Shown piece after piece: positions 1 through 7,305 of a stretch of DNA of 64,000 bases. The DNA comes from Streptomyces cylindrosporus. GTDB lineage: Bacteria; Actinomycetota; Actinomycetes; Streptomycetales; Streptomycetaceae. The DNA lies in contig NZ_JALDAY010000012.1 in NCBI RefSeq assembly GCF_022698165.1, positions 124,001 to 188,000 on the forward strand, given 5' to 3'. Position numbers and translations under genes: made by a program. Position 1 is the first letter of the stretch. Every line of letters starts with the position of its first letter. The notes below the pieces were generated by a model. That model saw nothing but the letters and a program-made list of their open reading frames with translations. It did not search any database and was not told where the DNA came from.

Positions 1-258
1 CGCGATCACCGTGGGCGGCACGCCCAGGCCGACGATCGGGATGAGCAGACCGATCATGGCGAGCGAGGGGATGGTCAGAATGGTCGAGGTGGCCATGGTG
101 GCCAGGTTCCCGGCCCACGCGGTGCGGTAGGTGACGACACCGATCAACACGCCCAGCAAGGTGGCGACGACCATGCACTGGAAGACGGCGCTCGCGTGCT
201 GATAGGCGTCCGTGAGCAACTGCTGGTGCCGGTTGCCCAGGTACTCCCAGAAATTCAC
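1..258 (-). CDS. Glycine betaine/choline-type ABC transporter permease (C-terminal part outside window)
   Basis: The reverse strand reads from a GTG at 258 to the window edge as 86 codons beginning VNFWEYLGNRHQQLL, then hydrophobic segments including the stretch IPSLAMIGLLIPIVGLGVPP. That pattern is typical of the N-terminal part of ProW/OpuCB-type osmoprotectant permeases, which form the membrane channel with an ATPase and a substrate-binding protein. A GGTGAG lies just upstream of the GTG. The partner genes would lie to the left. Assignment to the permease superfamily is fairly safe; the substrate is inferred from family resemblance. Confidence 0.72.
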   Translation of the reverse strand, partial: MNFWEYLGNRHQQLLTDAYQHASAVFQCMVVATLLGVLIGVVTYRTAWAGNLATMATSTILTIPSLAMIGLLIPIVGLGVPPTVIA

Positions 259-278
259 GCGCGCTCACCCCAGGTCGA

Positions 279-758
279 CTACGTCCTCTCGTCGTCCTCG
301 GCCGCCTGCTCCACCAGCGGGATGATCCGCAGCGGAACGGGGTTCTCCATCACGATCGCGGTGGCGGCCCGGACAATGCCATCAAAACCGACAACCCGGT
401 CGATGACCCGCTGGAGATCGGCGTTGGAGCGGGCCACCAGGCGGCACAGCATGTCGCCGCTGCCGGTGGTGGTGTGCAGCTCCAGCACCTCCGGCACGGT
501 CGCCAAGTGGGCCCGTACGTCCGGGCCTTGGCCCTGCCGGATCTGGAGGGTGGCGAACGCGGTGACGGGGTATCCGAGCGCCGCCGGATCCACCTGCGGC
601 CCGAATCCCCGGATGACGCCATTCGACTGAAGCCGGTCGAGCCGCGCCTGCACGGTGCCCCGGGCGACCCCCAGCCGCCGGGACATCTCCAGCACCCCGA
701 TCCGCGGCTCCCGCGCCAGCAGCACGATGATCCGGCCGTCCAGCTGGTCGATCCCCAC
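279..758 (-). CDS. hpdR: Lrp/AsnC family transcriptional regulator, HpdR-like
   Basis: The 159-residue protein has an AsnC-type N-terminal HTH (about residues 5-55, with LDGRIIVLLAREPRIGV and the recognition region SRRLGVARGTVQARLDRL). A RAM-like effector and oligomerisation domain follows (about 65-145). It lies divergently to hppD with 127 bp between them. From memory, HpdR of S. coelicolor is an AsnC-family regulator of the neighbouring hydroxyphenylpyruvate dioxygenase gene and of itself. The same arrangement plus an inverted repeat in the shared promoter supports the same role here. The gene symbol rests on synteny and family. Confidence 0.82.
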   Translation of the reverse strand: MGIDQLDGRIIVLLAREPRIGVLEMSRRLGVARGTVQARLDRLQSNGVIRGFGPQVDPAALGYPVTAFATLQIRQGQGPDVRAHLATVPEVLELHTTTGSGDMLCRLVARSNADLQRVIDRVVGFDGIVRAATAIVMENPVPLRIIPLVEQAAEDDERT

Positions 759-840
759 AGCAGCCTCCCGAGCCGATGGTCATCCTGTACAGGGAACCCG
801 TAAATCCGCGCCTGCCGCTGAACAAGTTGTCCAGCTAATA

Positions 841-854
841 CGCAAACTATTGCG
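841..854. promoter_or_regulatory. Candidate AsnC/HpdR operator in the hpdR-hppD intergenic region
   Basis: A perfect 5-bp inverted repeat, CGCAA-N4-TTGCG, sits 31 bp before the hppD start codon and between the two divergent genes. Lrp/AsnC proteins usually bind short dyads of this size. Binding is inferred from position and symmetry. Confidence 0.45.
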
Positions 855-885
855 CATCTTGCCGCTCCAGGCTCAGGCTTCCGCT

Positions 886-2031
886 ATGACGCAGACCACA
901 CACCACACTCCCGACACCGCCCGGCAGGCCGACCCCTTCCCGGTCAAGGGAATGGACGCGGTCGTCTTCGCCGTGGGCAACGCCAAGCAGGCGGCGCACT
1001 ACTACTCCACCGCCTTCGGCATGCAGCTGGTCGCCTACTCCGGACCGGAGAACGGCAGCCGCGAGACCGCGAGCTACGTCCTGGAGAACGGCTCCGCCCG
1101 CTTCGTCTTCACCTCGGTCGTCAAGCCCGCCACCACCTGGGGCCACTTCCTCGCCCAGCACGTGGCCGAGCACGGCGACGGCGTGATCGACCTCGCCATC
1201 GAGGTCCCGGACGCCCGCGCCGCGTACGCCTACGCCCTCGAACACGGCGCCCGGTCGGTCGCGGAGCCGTACGAACTCAAGGACGACCACGGCACCGTCG
1301 TACTCGCGGCGATCGCCACCTACGGCGAGACCCGCCACACGCTCGTCGAGCGCACCGACTACGAAGGCCCCTACCTCCCCGGCTTCGTCGCCGCGGCCCC
1401 GATCGTCGAGCCGCCCGCCCACCGCACCTTCCAGGCCATCGACCACTGCGTCGGCAACGTCGAGCTCGGCCGCATGAACGAGTGGGTCGGCTTCTACAAC
1501 AAGGTCATGGGCTTCACGAACATGAAGGAGTTCGTGGGCGACGACATCGCCACCGAGTACAGCGCGCTGATGTCGAAGGTGGTCGCCGACGGCACGCTCA
1601 AGGTCAAGTTCCCGATCAACGAGCCCGCCATCGCCAAGAAGAAGTCCCAGATCGACGAGTACCTGGAGTTCTACGGCGGCGCCGGCGTCCAGCACATCGC
1701 GCTCAACACGGGCGACATCGTGCAGACGGTACGGACCATGCGGGCGGCCGGCGTGGAGTTCCTCAACACCCCGGACTCGTACTACGACACCCTCGGCGAG
1801 TGGGTCGGCGACACCCGCGTGCCGCTCGACACCCTACGCGAGCTGAAGATCCTCGCCGACCGCGACGAGGACGGCTATCTGCTGCAGATCTTCACCAAGC
1901 CGGTCCAGGACCGTCCGACGGTCTTCTTCGAGATCATCGAGCGGCACGGCTCCATGGGCTTCGGAAAGGGCAACTTCAAGGCCCTGTTCGAGGCGATCGA
2001 GCGGGAGCAGGCCAAGCGGGGAAACCTGTGA
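886..2031 (+). CDS. hppD: 4-hydroxyphenylpyruvate dioxygenase
   Basis: The 381-residue protein converts 4-hydroxyphenylpyruvate to homogentisate in tyrosine catabolism, using non-haem Fe(II) in the cytoplasm. It has two VOC/glyoxalase-type halves. The expected metal ligands are visible in the C-terminal half: His in FQAIDHCVGN, His in VQHIALNTGD and Glu in FFEIIERHG near the end. Length equals the bacterial family norm. The start ATG at 886 (MTQTTHHTP) is chosen because upstream in-frame sequence runs back into hpdR and lacks family similarity. Expression is probably controlled by the divergent AsnC regulator. Confidence 0.96.
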   Translation: MTQTTHHTPDTARQADPFPVKGMDAVVFAVGNAKQAAHYYSTAFGMQLVAYSGPENGSRETASYVLENGSARFVFTSVVKPATTWGHFLAQHVAEHGDGVIDLAIEVPDARAAYAYALEHGARSVAEPYELKDDHGTVVLAAIATYGETRHTLVERTDYEGPYLPGFVAAAPIVEPPAHRTFQAIDHCVGNVELGRMNEWVGFYNKVMGFTNMKEFVGDDIATEYSALMSKVVADGTLKVKFPINEPAIAKKKSQIDEYLEFYGGAGVQHIALNTGDIVQTVRTMRAAGVEFLNTPDSYYDTLGEWVGDTRVPLDTLRELKILADRDEDGYLLQIFTKPVQDRPTVFFEIIERHGSMGFGKGNFKALFEAIEREQAKRGNL

Positions 2032-2128
2032 ACCGCCCGGGATTCCCGGCATCTTGCAACCGGTGAACGGAAGTTGACACTCTCAGGTCCTGCGGGTGCC
2101 GAGCGGCACCCCGGGACCGGGAGAGAGT

Positions 2129-2998
2129 GTGACCGCGCCGATAGACCTCGCCGTACCGTCCGACCGCTGGCTGTGGCAGAAAGCCACGCTCAAGGAACCG
2201 ACGGTGCTTCAGTCGTTCGCCTTCGACGAGAAGAACAAGCACCTGTACGTCCTCCAGGTCACCGCCACCGGCCACGCGGCCGGCGACCTGTGCCTCAACA
2301 GGCTGGACTACAAGGGCGAGCGGCTCGGCGCGATGTACCTCAAGGGTTTCGGCCACGGCGTCAGCATGGGCATCCAGTACGACGCCACGGACGGCTCCAC
2401 CTGGATCTGGACCGAGGCCGACGCCGAGAACGGCTACGGCCAGGGCGTCACCCGCTTCCACTTCAAGGACGGCGCCGTCCGTACCAGCGCGGACGTGCGG
2501 ATACGCAAGCCGATAGCGGACTCCACCAACAACCAGCCGACCGTCTGCACGGCCTCGGGCCGCATCGCCGTCCGCTACCGCGACAAGGCCAACAGGCCGC
2601 GCTACCGCGTCTGGGACCTCGCCGCCTTCACCGCCCATGACTACGACGACCCGATCGCGGACGTCGCCCAGGTCGGCGCCCACCCCGACCCGAAGATCCC
2701 CTTCCAGGGCTACGCGCTCCACCGCGACACGGTCTTCCAGATCGCCGGCACCGCCTACGACCCGAAGACCAACCCGGTCGCGGGGCGCGGCAACGCCTAC
2801 GTCTCCAGCCTCGACATCACCACCGGAAAGCTGCTCCAGCAGCAGCGCACCGAGGCCGGCCACAGCCTCGTGTACCGCGAACCGGAGGGCATCGCCATAC
2901 GCGGCGACTCGGCCCCCAAGGCGTACATCGGCTTCGGGACGGGGGAGTTGGGGGCCCGCCGCTTCTCGATCTTCGTCAAGGACGGCAAGCAGTCGTAG
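2129..2998 (+). CDS. TagC-like beta-propeller protein of unknown role
   Basis: A 289-residue protein is read from a GTG at 2129 that follows a GGGAGAGA ribosome-binding site; a further in-frame ATG lies at 2096 without such a site. The repeats of blades such as LQSFAFDEKNKHLYVLQ, GDLCLNRLDYKGERLG and YDATDGSTWIWTEADA resemble the P68 phage receptor-binding / teichoic-acid TagC propeller family. No signal peptide or transmembrane segment is visible, unlike many secreted homologues, so the protein may stay in the cytoplasm. Function unknown. It lies 97 bp after hppD and is convergent with the next gene. Confidence 0.6.
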   Translation: MTAPIDLAVPSDRWLWQKATLKEPTVLQSFAFDEKNKHLYVLQVTATGHAAGDLCLNRLDYKGERLGAMYLKGFGHGVSMGIQYDATDGSTWIWTEADAENGYGQGVTRFHFKDGAVRTSADVRIRKPIADSTNNQPTVCTASGRIAVRYRDKANRPRYRVWDLAAFTAHDYDDPIADVAQVGAHPDPKIPFQGYALHRDTVFQIAGTAYDPKTNPVAGRGNAYVSSLDITTGKLLQQQRTEAGHSLVYREPEGIAIRGDSAPKAYIGFGTGELGARRFSIFVKDGKQS

Positions 2999-3012
2999 GG
3001 GCTCAACGGGAC

Positions 3013-5115
3013 TCAACGCTCCTTCTCCGTCGGCTCCTTGCTTTCCTCCCCCGTGGGCAGCGGCTCGTCCGGAACATCCCCGAGCGCCGCCAACGCCTCC
3101 TCGGCGAGCGGGACTTGGAGCGGCGAGAAGTACGGGTTGATACGGAGGGCCTCCTGGAGGTGCCGCCGCGCCGGCCCGTACTGCTCCAACTCCCGCTCGA
3201 TCACGCCCCGGTGGTACATGTACGGCGCACTGCGTACGCCGCCCCCGTGCACCCGGTCCGTCGCCACCGCCGCGTACCGCAGCGCCTCCTTGTCGTTCCC
3301 GGCGCGGTGCAGCGCCCAGCCCAGCGCGTCGGCCACCGCGATCCCCGGCTGCCGCCGCCACTCGGCCCGCAGCCGCCGTACGGCCGACTGCGGATCCCCG
3401 TGGTCCGCCTCGAAGACACCCAGCACCAGCTCGTCGTCCACACCCCCGGCGGCCTCCTCGCGCACCCGTGCCCGCAGCAGGTCGTACTGCACCCGGGCCG
3501 CCTGGCCGAGGCCCAGCGACTCGTACAACTCCCCGAGTTCCAGGGCGTATTGAGGACACGGCTGCTTGGCCAGCGCCACCCGGTACGCGTTCAGCGCCTC
3601 CGTGGGCCGCCCCAGCCCCGCCAGCGCCCGCCCCTGCCCGGCCAGCGCGGCCCGCTGGTCGGGGTCGATCCGTACGGCCTCCTGGAAGCGCCGCAGCGCG
3701 TCCTCCAGGTCCCCGCGCTCGAAGGACAGCTGCCCGGACCGCTCCAGCCAGGCCGCCCGCTCGGCGGGGGAGTGCGCCGCCGCCGCGGCGTCGGACAGCG
3801 CGGCCGCCGCGTCCTCGCGCCAGCCGCGGTCCCGGTAGACGGCCCCGGCCCGCGCCAGCACCGCGGGCCCCGAGCGCAGTTCGAGGAGCCGGTCCAGCGT
3901 CCGCTTCGTCGCCTTGTAGTCGCCGAGCCCCGTGTAGGCGTCGATCAGCAGCGGATACGTCGTCCACCGCTTCGGCGCCAGCTTCAGCGCCGCCTCGCCC
4001 CAGGTCCGGGCCGCCCGGAAGTCCCGCCGGGCGTTGGCCAGCGCGGCCATCCCGTCCATGGCCTCGACATTCCCCCTGCCGCGCACCTTCAGCGAGGCCC
4101 GCAACGCCCGCTCGCCGCGCGGATAGTTCGTGGCGTCGGCGGTCCGCCGCCCCTGCTCGACGTACGCGGCCCCGAGCACCGCCCAGGCCCGGGCATCGGT
4201 GGGATGCGCCCGCACGAAGGCCTCACGCTCACCGATCAGCACGGCGAGATCGGCCAGCCCGGCGGACACCCCCGCCCCGACGGCGGCAAGCGCCCGCGCC
4301 CCCGGCGCCGGACCGACCACCTCGTGCACAGCCCGCTGCCAGGGCCAGCCCATCATCACCCCACCAAGCACGACACACCCCACAACAGCAACAGCGACCC
4401 CCCACAGCCCCCGAGGCCGACGCCACTCACCCACGGCACCCGAAGCCCCCGCGGCACCCGAAGCATGTCCGGCGTTCGAAGCATCTGCGGCGCCTGAGGT
4501 GCCTGCGGGGCCCGAGGTGCCTGCGGGGCCCGAGGTGCCTGCGGCGCTCGAGGTGCCTGCGGCCCTCGAAGTGGCTGCGGCCTTCGAAGTGCCCCCGGCG
4601 CCTTTATTGCCCGCGGCCCCAGAAGCACCCGCGGCAGCCGAAGCATGTCCGGCGCCGGAAGCGCCTGCGGCGCCGGAAGTGCCTGCGGCCCTCGAAGCGC
4701 CTGCGGAGCCCGAAGTGTCCGCGGCGCCCGAAGTGTCCGCGGCGCCCGAAGTGCCCGCAGCCCTCGAAGGGTCCGCGGCGCCCGAAGCTCCCGCGGCAGC
4801 CGAAGCATGTCCGGCGCTCGAAGCATCTGCGGTGCCGGAAATGCTCGCGGCCCTCGAAGTGCCTGCGGCGCCCGAAGTACTTGCGGCGCCCGAAGTACCT
4901 GCGATGCCCGAGGCGCCTGCGGCGCCCGAAGTGCCCGCGGCCCTCGAAGTGCTCCCGGCGCCCTTACTACCCGCGGCGCCCGAAGCACCCTCAGCCCCCC
5001 AAGCACTGGAGGCGGTCGAGGTGTCCGAGGCGTGCGAGGTGTTCGAAGCCTCCCGCCGACCGGCCCCCGCTTCCCCCTGTCGGCCCTCCGCCGGGGCGCC
5101 CTGTCGCTTCTTCAT
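3013..5115 (-). CDS. Membrane-anchored TPR protein with a long Ala/Gly/Ser/Thr repeat head
   Basis: The ATG at 5115 (MKKRQGAPAEG) is the first start with sensible protein sequence; an in-frame start at 5163 is also possible. About 200 residues of degenerate repeats of the type GTSGAAGTSGAA are followed by one transmembrane helix (GLWGVAVAVVGCVVLGGVMM). A roughly 400-residue extracytoplasmic region of TPR units comes next, with W/Y/A positions as in RAWAVLGAAYVEQGR, DLEDALRRFQEAVRIDPD and ARRHLQEALRINPYF. TPR domains are protein-interaction scaffolds. By topology the repeat head would be cytoplasmic. No enzymatic motif is seen. Convergent with the propeller gene. Confidence 0.82.
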   Translation of the reverse strand: MKKRQGAPAEGRQGEAGAGRREASNTSHASDTSTASSAWGAEGASGAAGSKGAGSTSRAAGTSGAAGASGIAGTSGAASTSGAAGTSRAASISGTADASSAGHASAAAGASGAADPSRAAGTSGAADTSGAADTSGSAGASRAAGTSGAAGASGAGHASAAAGASGAAGNKGAGGTSKAAATSRAAGTSSAAGTSGPAGTSGPAGTSGAADASNAGHASGAAGASGAVGEWRRPRGLWGVAVAVVGCVVLGGVMMGWPWQRAVHEVVGPAPGARALAAVGAGVSAGLADLAVLIGEREAFVRAHPTDARAWAVLGAAYVEQGRRTADATNYPRGERALRASLKVRGRGNVEAMDGMAALANARRDFRAARTWGEAALKLAPKRWTTYPLLIDAYTGLGDYKATKRTLDRLLELRSGPAVLARAGAVYRDRGWREDAAAALSDAAAAAHSPAERAAWLERSGQLSFERGDLEDALRRFQEAVRIDPDQRAALAGQGRALAGLGRPTEALNAYRVALAKQPCPQYALELGELYESLGLGQAARVQYDLLRARVREEAAGGVDDELVLGVFEADHGDPQSAVRRLRAEWRRQPGIAVADALGWALHRAGNDKEALRYAAVATDRVHGGGVRSAPYMYHRGVIERELEQYGPARRHLQEALRINPYFSPLQVPLAEEALAALGDVPDEPLPTGEESKEPTEKER
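4480..5010. repeat. Degenerate GC-rich tandem repeat coding the Ala/Gly/Ser/Thr head
   Basis: Units of about 15 bp built on GCCCGAAGTGCCTGCGG and variants (CTCGAAGTGCC, CCCGGAAGC) recur dozens of times. With a longer period, the phrase GCCGAAGCATGTCCGGCG recurs about every 170 bp. The stretch is open in several frames on both strands, so it carries long spurious reading frames. It encodes the low-complexity N-terminus of the TPR protein on the minus strand. Confidence 0.85.
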
Positions 5116-5212
5116 GTCGATCACTGTGCGGCCATATGACGACCACACCCGGCATACGTCCACTGCCGTAGACGGGGTTCACACCGATGGCCCCGGGTGC
5201 GAACCTGTGATC

Positions 5213-6613
5213 ATGAGCCGTATCCAAGCGCCCACCGACGAAGCCACCGGCAACCTCGTCGACCGGCTGCTGGCCGGACTGCCCGCCGAGGCCGTGCTGA
5301 CCGACCCGGACGTCACCGCCTCCTACGCCAACGACATGGCCAGCTTCTGCCCGGCCGGCACCCCGTCGGTGGTCGTACTGCCGCGTGACGTCGAACAGGT
5401 CCAGCACGTCATGCGCATCGCCACCGAACTGCGCGTCCCGGTCGTCCCGCAGGGCGCCCGCACCGGCCTGTCCGGCGGCGCCAACGCCTCCGAGGGCTGC
5501 ATCGTGCTGTCCCTGACCAGGATGGACCGGATCCTGGAGATCAGCCCGGTCGACCGGATCGCGGTCGTCGAACCCGGCGTCGTCAACGCCACCCTCTCCC
5601 GCGCGGTGGGCGAACACGGCCTCTATTACCCGCCCGACCCCTCCAGCTGGGAGATGTGCACCATCGGCGGCAACATCGGCACCGCCTCCGGCGGCCTGTG
5701 CTGCGTGAAGTACGGGGTCACCGCCGAGTACGTCCTCGGCCTGGACGTCGTCCTCGCCGACGGCCGCCTGATGTCCACCGGCCGCCGCACCGCCAAGGGC
5801 GTCGCCGGCTACGACCTCACCCGCCTCTTCGTCGGCTCCGAGGGCTCCCTCGGCATCGTCGTCAAGGCGATCCTCGCCCTGCGCCCCCAGCCGCCCCAAC
5901 AGCTCGTGCTCGCCGCCGAGTTCGGCTCCGCGGCCGCCGCCTGCGACGCCGTGTGCCGGATCATGGCGGGCGGCCACGTCCCCTCGCTCCTCGAACTGAT
6001 GGACCGTACGACGGTCAAAGCCGTCAACGACCTCGCGCACATGGGCCTCCCGGAGACCACCGAGGCGCTGCTCCTGGCCGCCTTCGACACCCCCGACCCG
6101 GCCGCCGACCTCGCCGCGGTCGGCGCGCTGTGCGAGGCGGCCGGCGCGACCCAGGTCGTGCCCGCCGACGACTTCGCCGAGTCCGAGCTCCTCCTCCAGG
6201 CCCGGCGGCTCTCGCTGACCGCGCTGGAGGCGGTCAAGGGCACGACGATGATCGACGACGTGTGCGTGCCCCGCTCCCGGCTCGGTGACATGCTGGCGGG
6301 CGTCGAGCGGATCGCCGAGAAGTACCAGCTGACCATCGGGGTGTGCGCACACGCCGGCGACGGCAACACGCACCCCACCGTCTGCTTCGACGCCCGGGAC
6401 GCCGACGAGTCCCGGCGCGCCCGCGAGTCCTTCGACGAGATCATGGCGCTCGGCCTGGAGCTCGGCGGCACCATCACCGGCGAGCACGGCGTCGGCGTAC
6501 TGAAGAAGGAGTGGCTGGCGCGCGAGATCGGGCCGGTCGGGGTGGAGATGCAGCGGCAGATCAAGCAGGTCTTCGACCCGCTGGACATCCTCAACCCCGG
6601 CAAGTTGTTCTGA
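5213..6613 (+). CDS. FAD-linked oxidase, GlcD/D-lactate dehydrogenase type
   Basis: The 466-residue protein has an N-terminal FAD-binding PCMH domain (VPQGARTGLSGGA and IGGNIGTASGG for the pyrophosphate). A C-terminal FAD-linked oxidase domain carries HAGDGNTHPT and ITGEHGVGVLKKEW, both diagnostic of the glycolate oxidase GlcD and D-2-hydroxyacid dehydrogenase group. It oxidises a 2-hydroxy acid to the 2-oxo acid; the exact substrate cannot be read from sequence. No GlcE/GlcF partner gene is adjacent. The start ATG at 5213 is preceded by an in-frame GTG at 5207. The long upstream open frame through the repeat region is an artefact. Confidence 0.9.
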   Translation: MSRIQAPTDEATGNLVDRLLAGLPAEAVLTDPDVTASYANDMASFCPAGTPSVVVLPRDVEQVQHVMRIATELRVPVVPQGARTGLSGGANASEGCIVLSLTRMDRILEISPVDRIAVVEPGVVNATLSRAVGEHGLYYPPDPSSWEMCTIGGNIGTASGGLCCVKYGVTAEYVLGLDVVLADGRLMSTGRRTAKGVAGYDLTRLFVGSEGSLGIVVKAILALRPQPPQQLVLAAEFGSAAAACDAVCRIMAGGHVPSLLELMDRTTVKAVNDLAHMGLPETTEALLLAAFDTPDPAADLAAVGALCEAAGATQVVPADDFAESELLLQARRLSLTALEAVKGTTMIDDVCVPRSRLGDMLAGVERIAEKYQLTIGVCAHAGDGNTHPTVCFDARDADESRRARESFDEIMALGLELGGTITGEHGVGVLKKEWLAREIGPVGVEMQRQIKQVFDPLDILNPGKLF

Positions 6614-6630
6614 TCCCTTGCGCGTACGGC

Positions 6631-7044
6631 TCACTGGGCGAGCAGCTGGTCGAGCGCGTCGTCGATCCCGAGCTGCTCGCCCTCAGTCCCCGGGGGCACC
6701 ACCCGCAGCGTGCGCTCCAGCCAGGCGGACACCTGGGCGGCGGGCGCCTCCAGAAGGGCGTCGCCGTCCGGCGAGCTCAGCGCCATCAGTACGACGCTGC
6801 GGCCCTCCGACTTCGTCGGCCACACCCGTACGTCACCGTGCCCGCAGGGCCGGAACACGCCCTCGACCAGCAGGTCACGGGAGAACGTCCAGTACACGGG
6901 CTGCTCGGAGTTGATGTGGAAGGCGACGTGGACGGCGTACGGGTCGTCGGTGCGGTAGCTCAGCCGGGCCGGGACCGGGATGCTGCGCTCCGGGGACAGG
7001 ATGAGTTTGAGCTCCAGCTCGCGCTCCACAACGGTGTAGTGCAT
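6631..7044 (-). CDS. ssgG: SsgA-like sporulation / cell-division regulator, SsgG
   Basis: The 137-residue protein has the SsgA/B family signature: PARLSYRTDDPYAVHVAFH, then WTFSRDLLVEGV, GDVRVWP, and a leucine-rich C-terminus with a conserved VPPGTE. SALPs are unique to morphologically complex actinomycetes and direct septum placement, peptidoglycan maturation and spore release. SsgG in S. coelicolor affects which septa are formed. The assignment to SsgG rests on position between a glycolate-oxidase gene and RDD genes, as I recall it around SCO2924. The start ATG at 7044 is preceded by GAGAGGA. Convergent with the oxidase gene. Confidence 0.86.
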   Translation of the reverse strand: MHYTVVERELELKLILSPERSIPVPARLSYRTDDPYAVHVAFHINSEQPVYWTFSRDLLVEGVFRPCGHGDVRVWPTKSEGRSVVLMALSSPDGDALLEAPAAQVSAWLERTLRVVPPGTEGEQLGIDDALDQLLAQ

Positions 7045-7305
7045 GTCGTGCGGTTCCTCTCTCGGGCAGGTGTACGGGCCCGGTGAGCGGGCCTGCACAC
7101 GGGAGAGGGGCGAGGGTGCTCGACCATTACGCGGGTTCGGAGAGATTTTTTTCGCCGGTTTCGCTTCGCTTCCCCTTCACTTCCCCTTCGCTGTCGGAGC
7201 TCTGCCCGAAAGTGTGGGTCCGGTGGGACTGGCGGTGGGGATTGCGCCGGTCTGATAGATGTGGAGCCCCCCATATCCACCCCCGAGCAGATACAGGCGA
7301 CGGAC

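Noticed and set aside
1976..3967. Long minus-strand Gly/Arg/Ala frame
   Set aside because: It is antisense to the propeller gene and in the wrong frame of the TPR gene, with no recognisable domain.
4130..6613. Plus-strand frame fusing the repeat tract to the FAD oxidase
   Set aside because: The upstream part is the antisense reading of the TPR protein repeats; family similarity begins at 5213.
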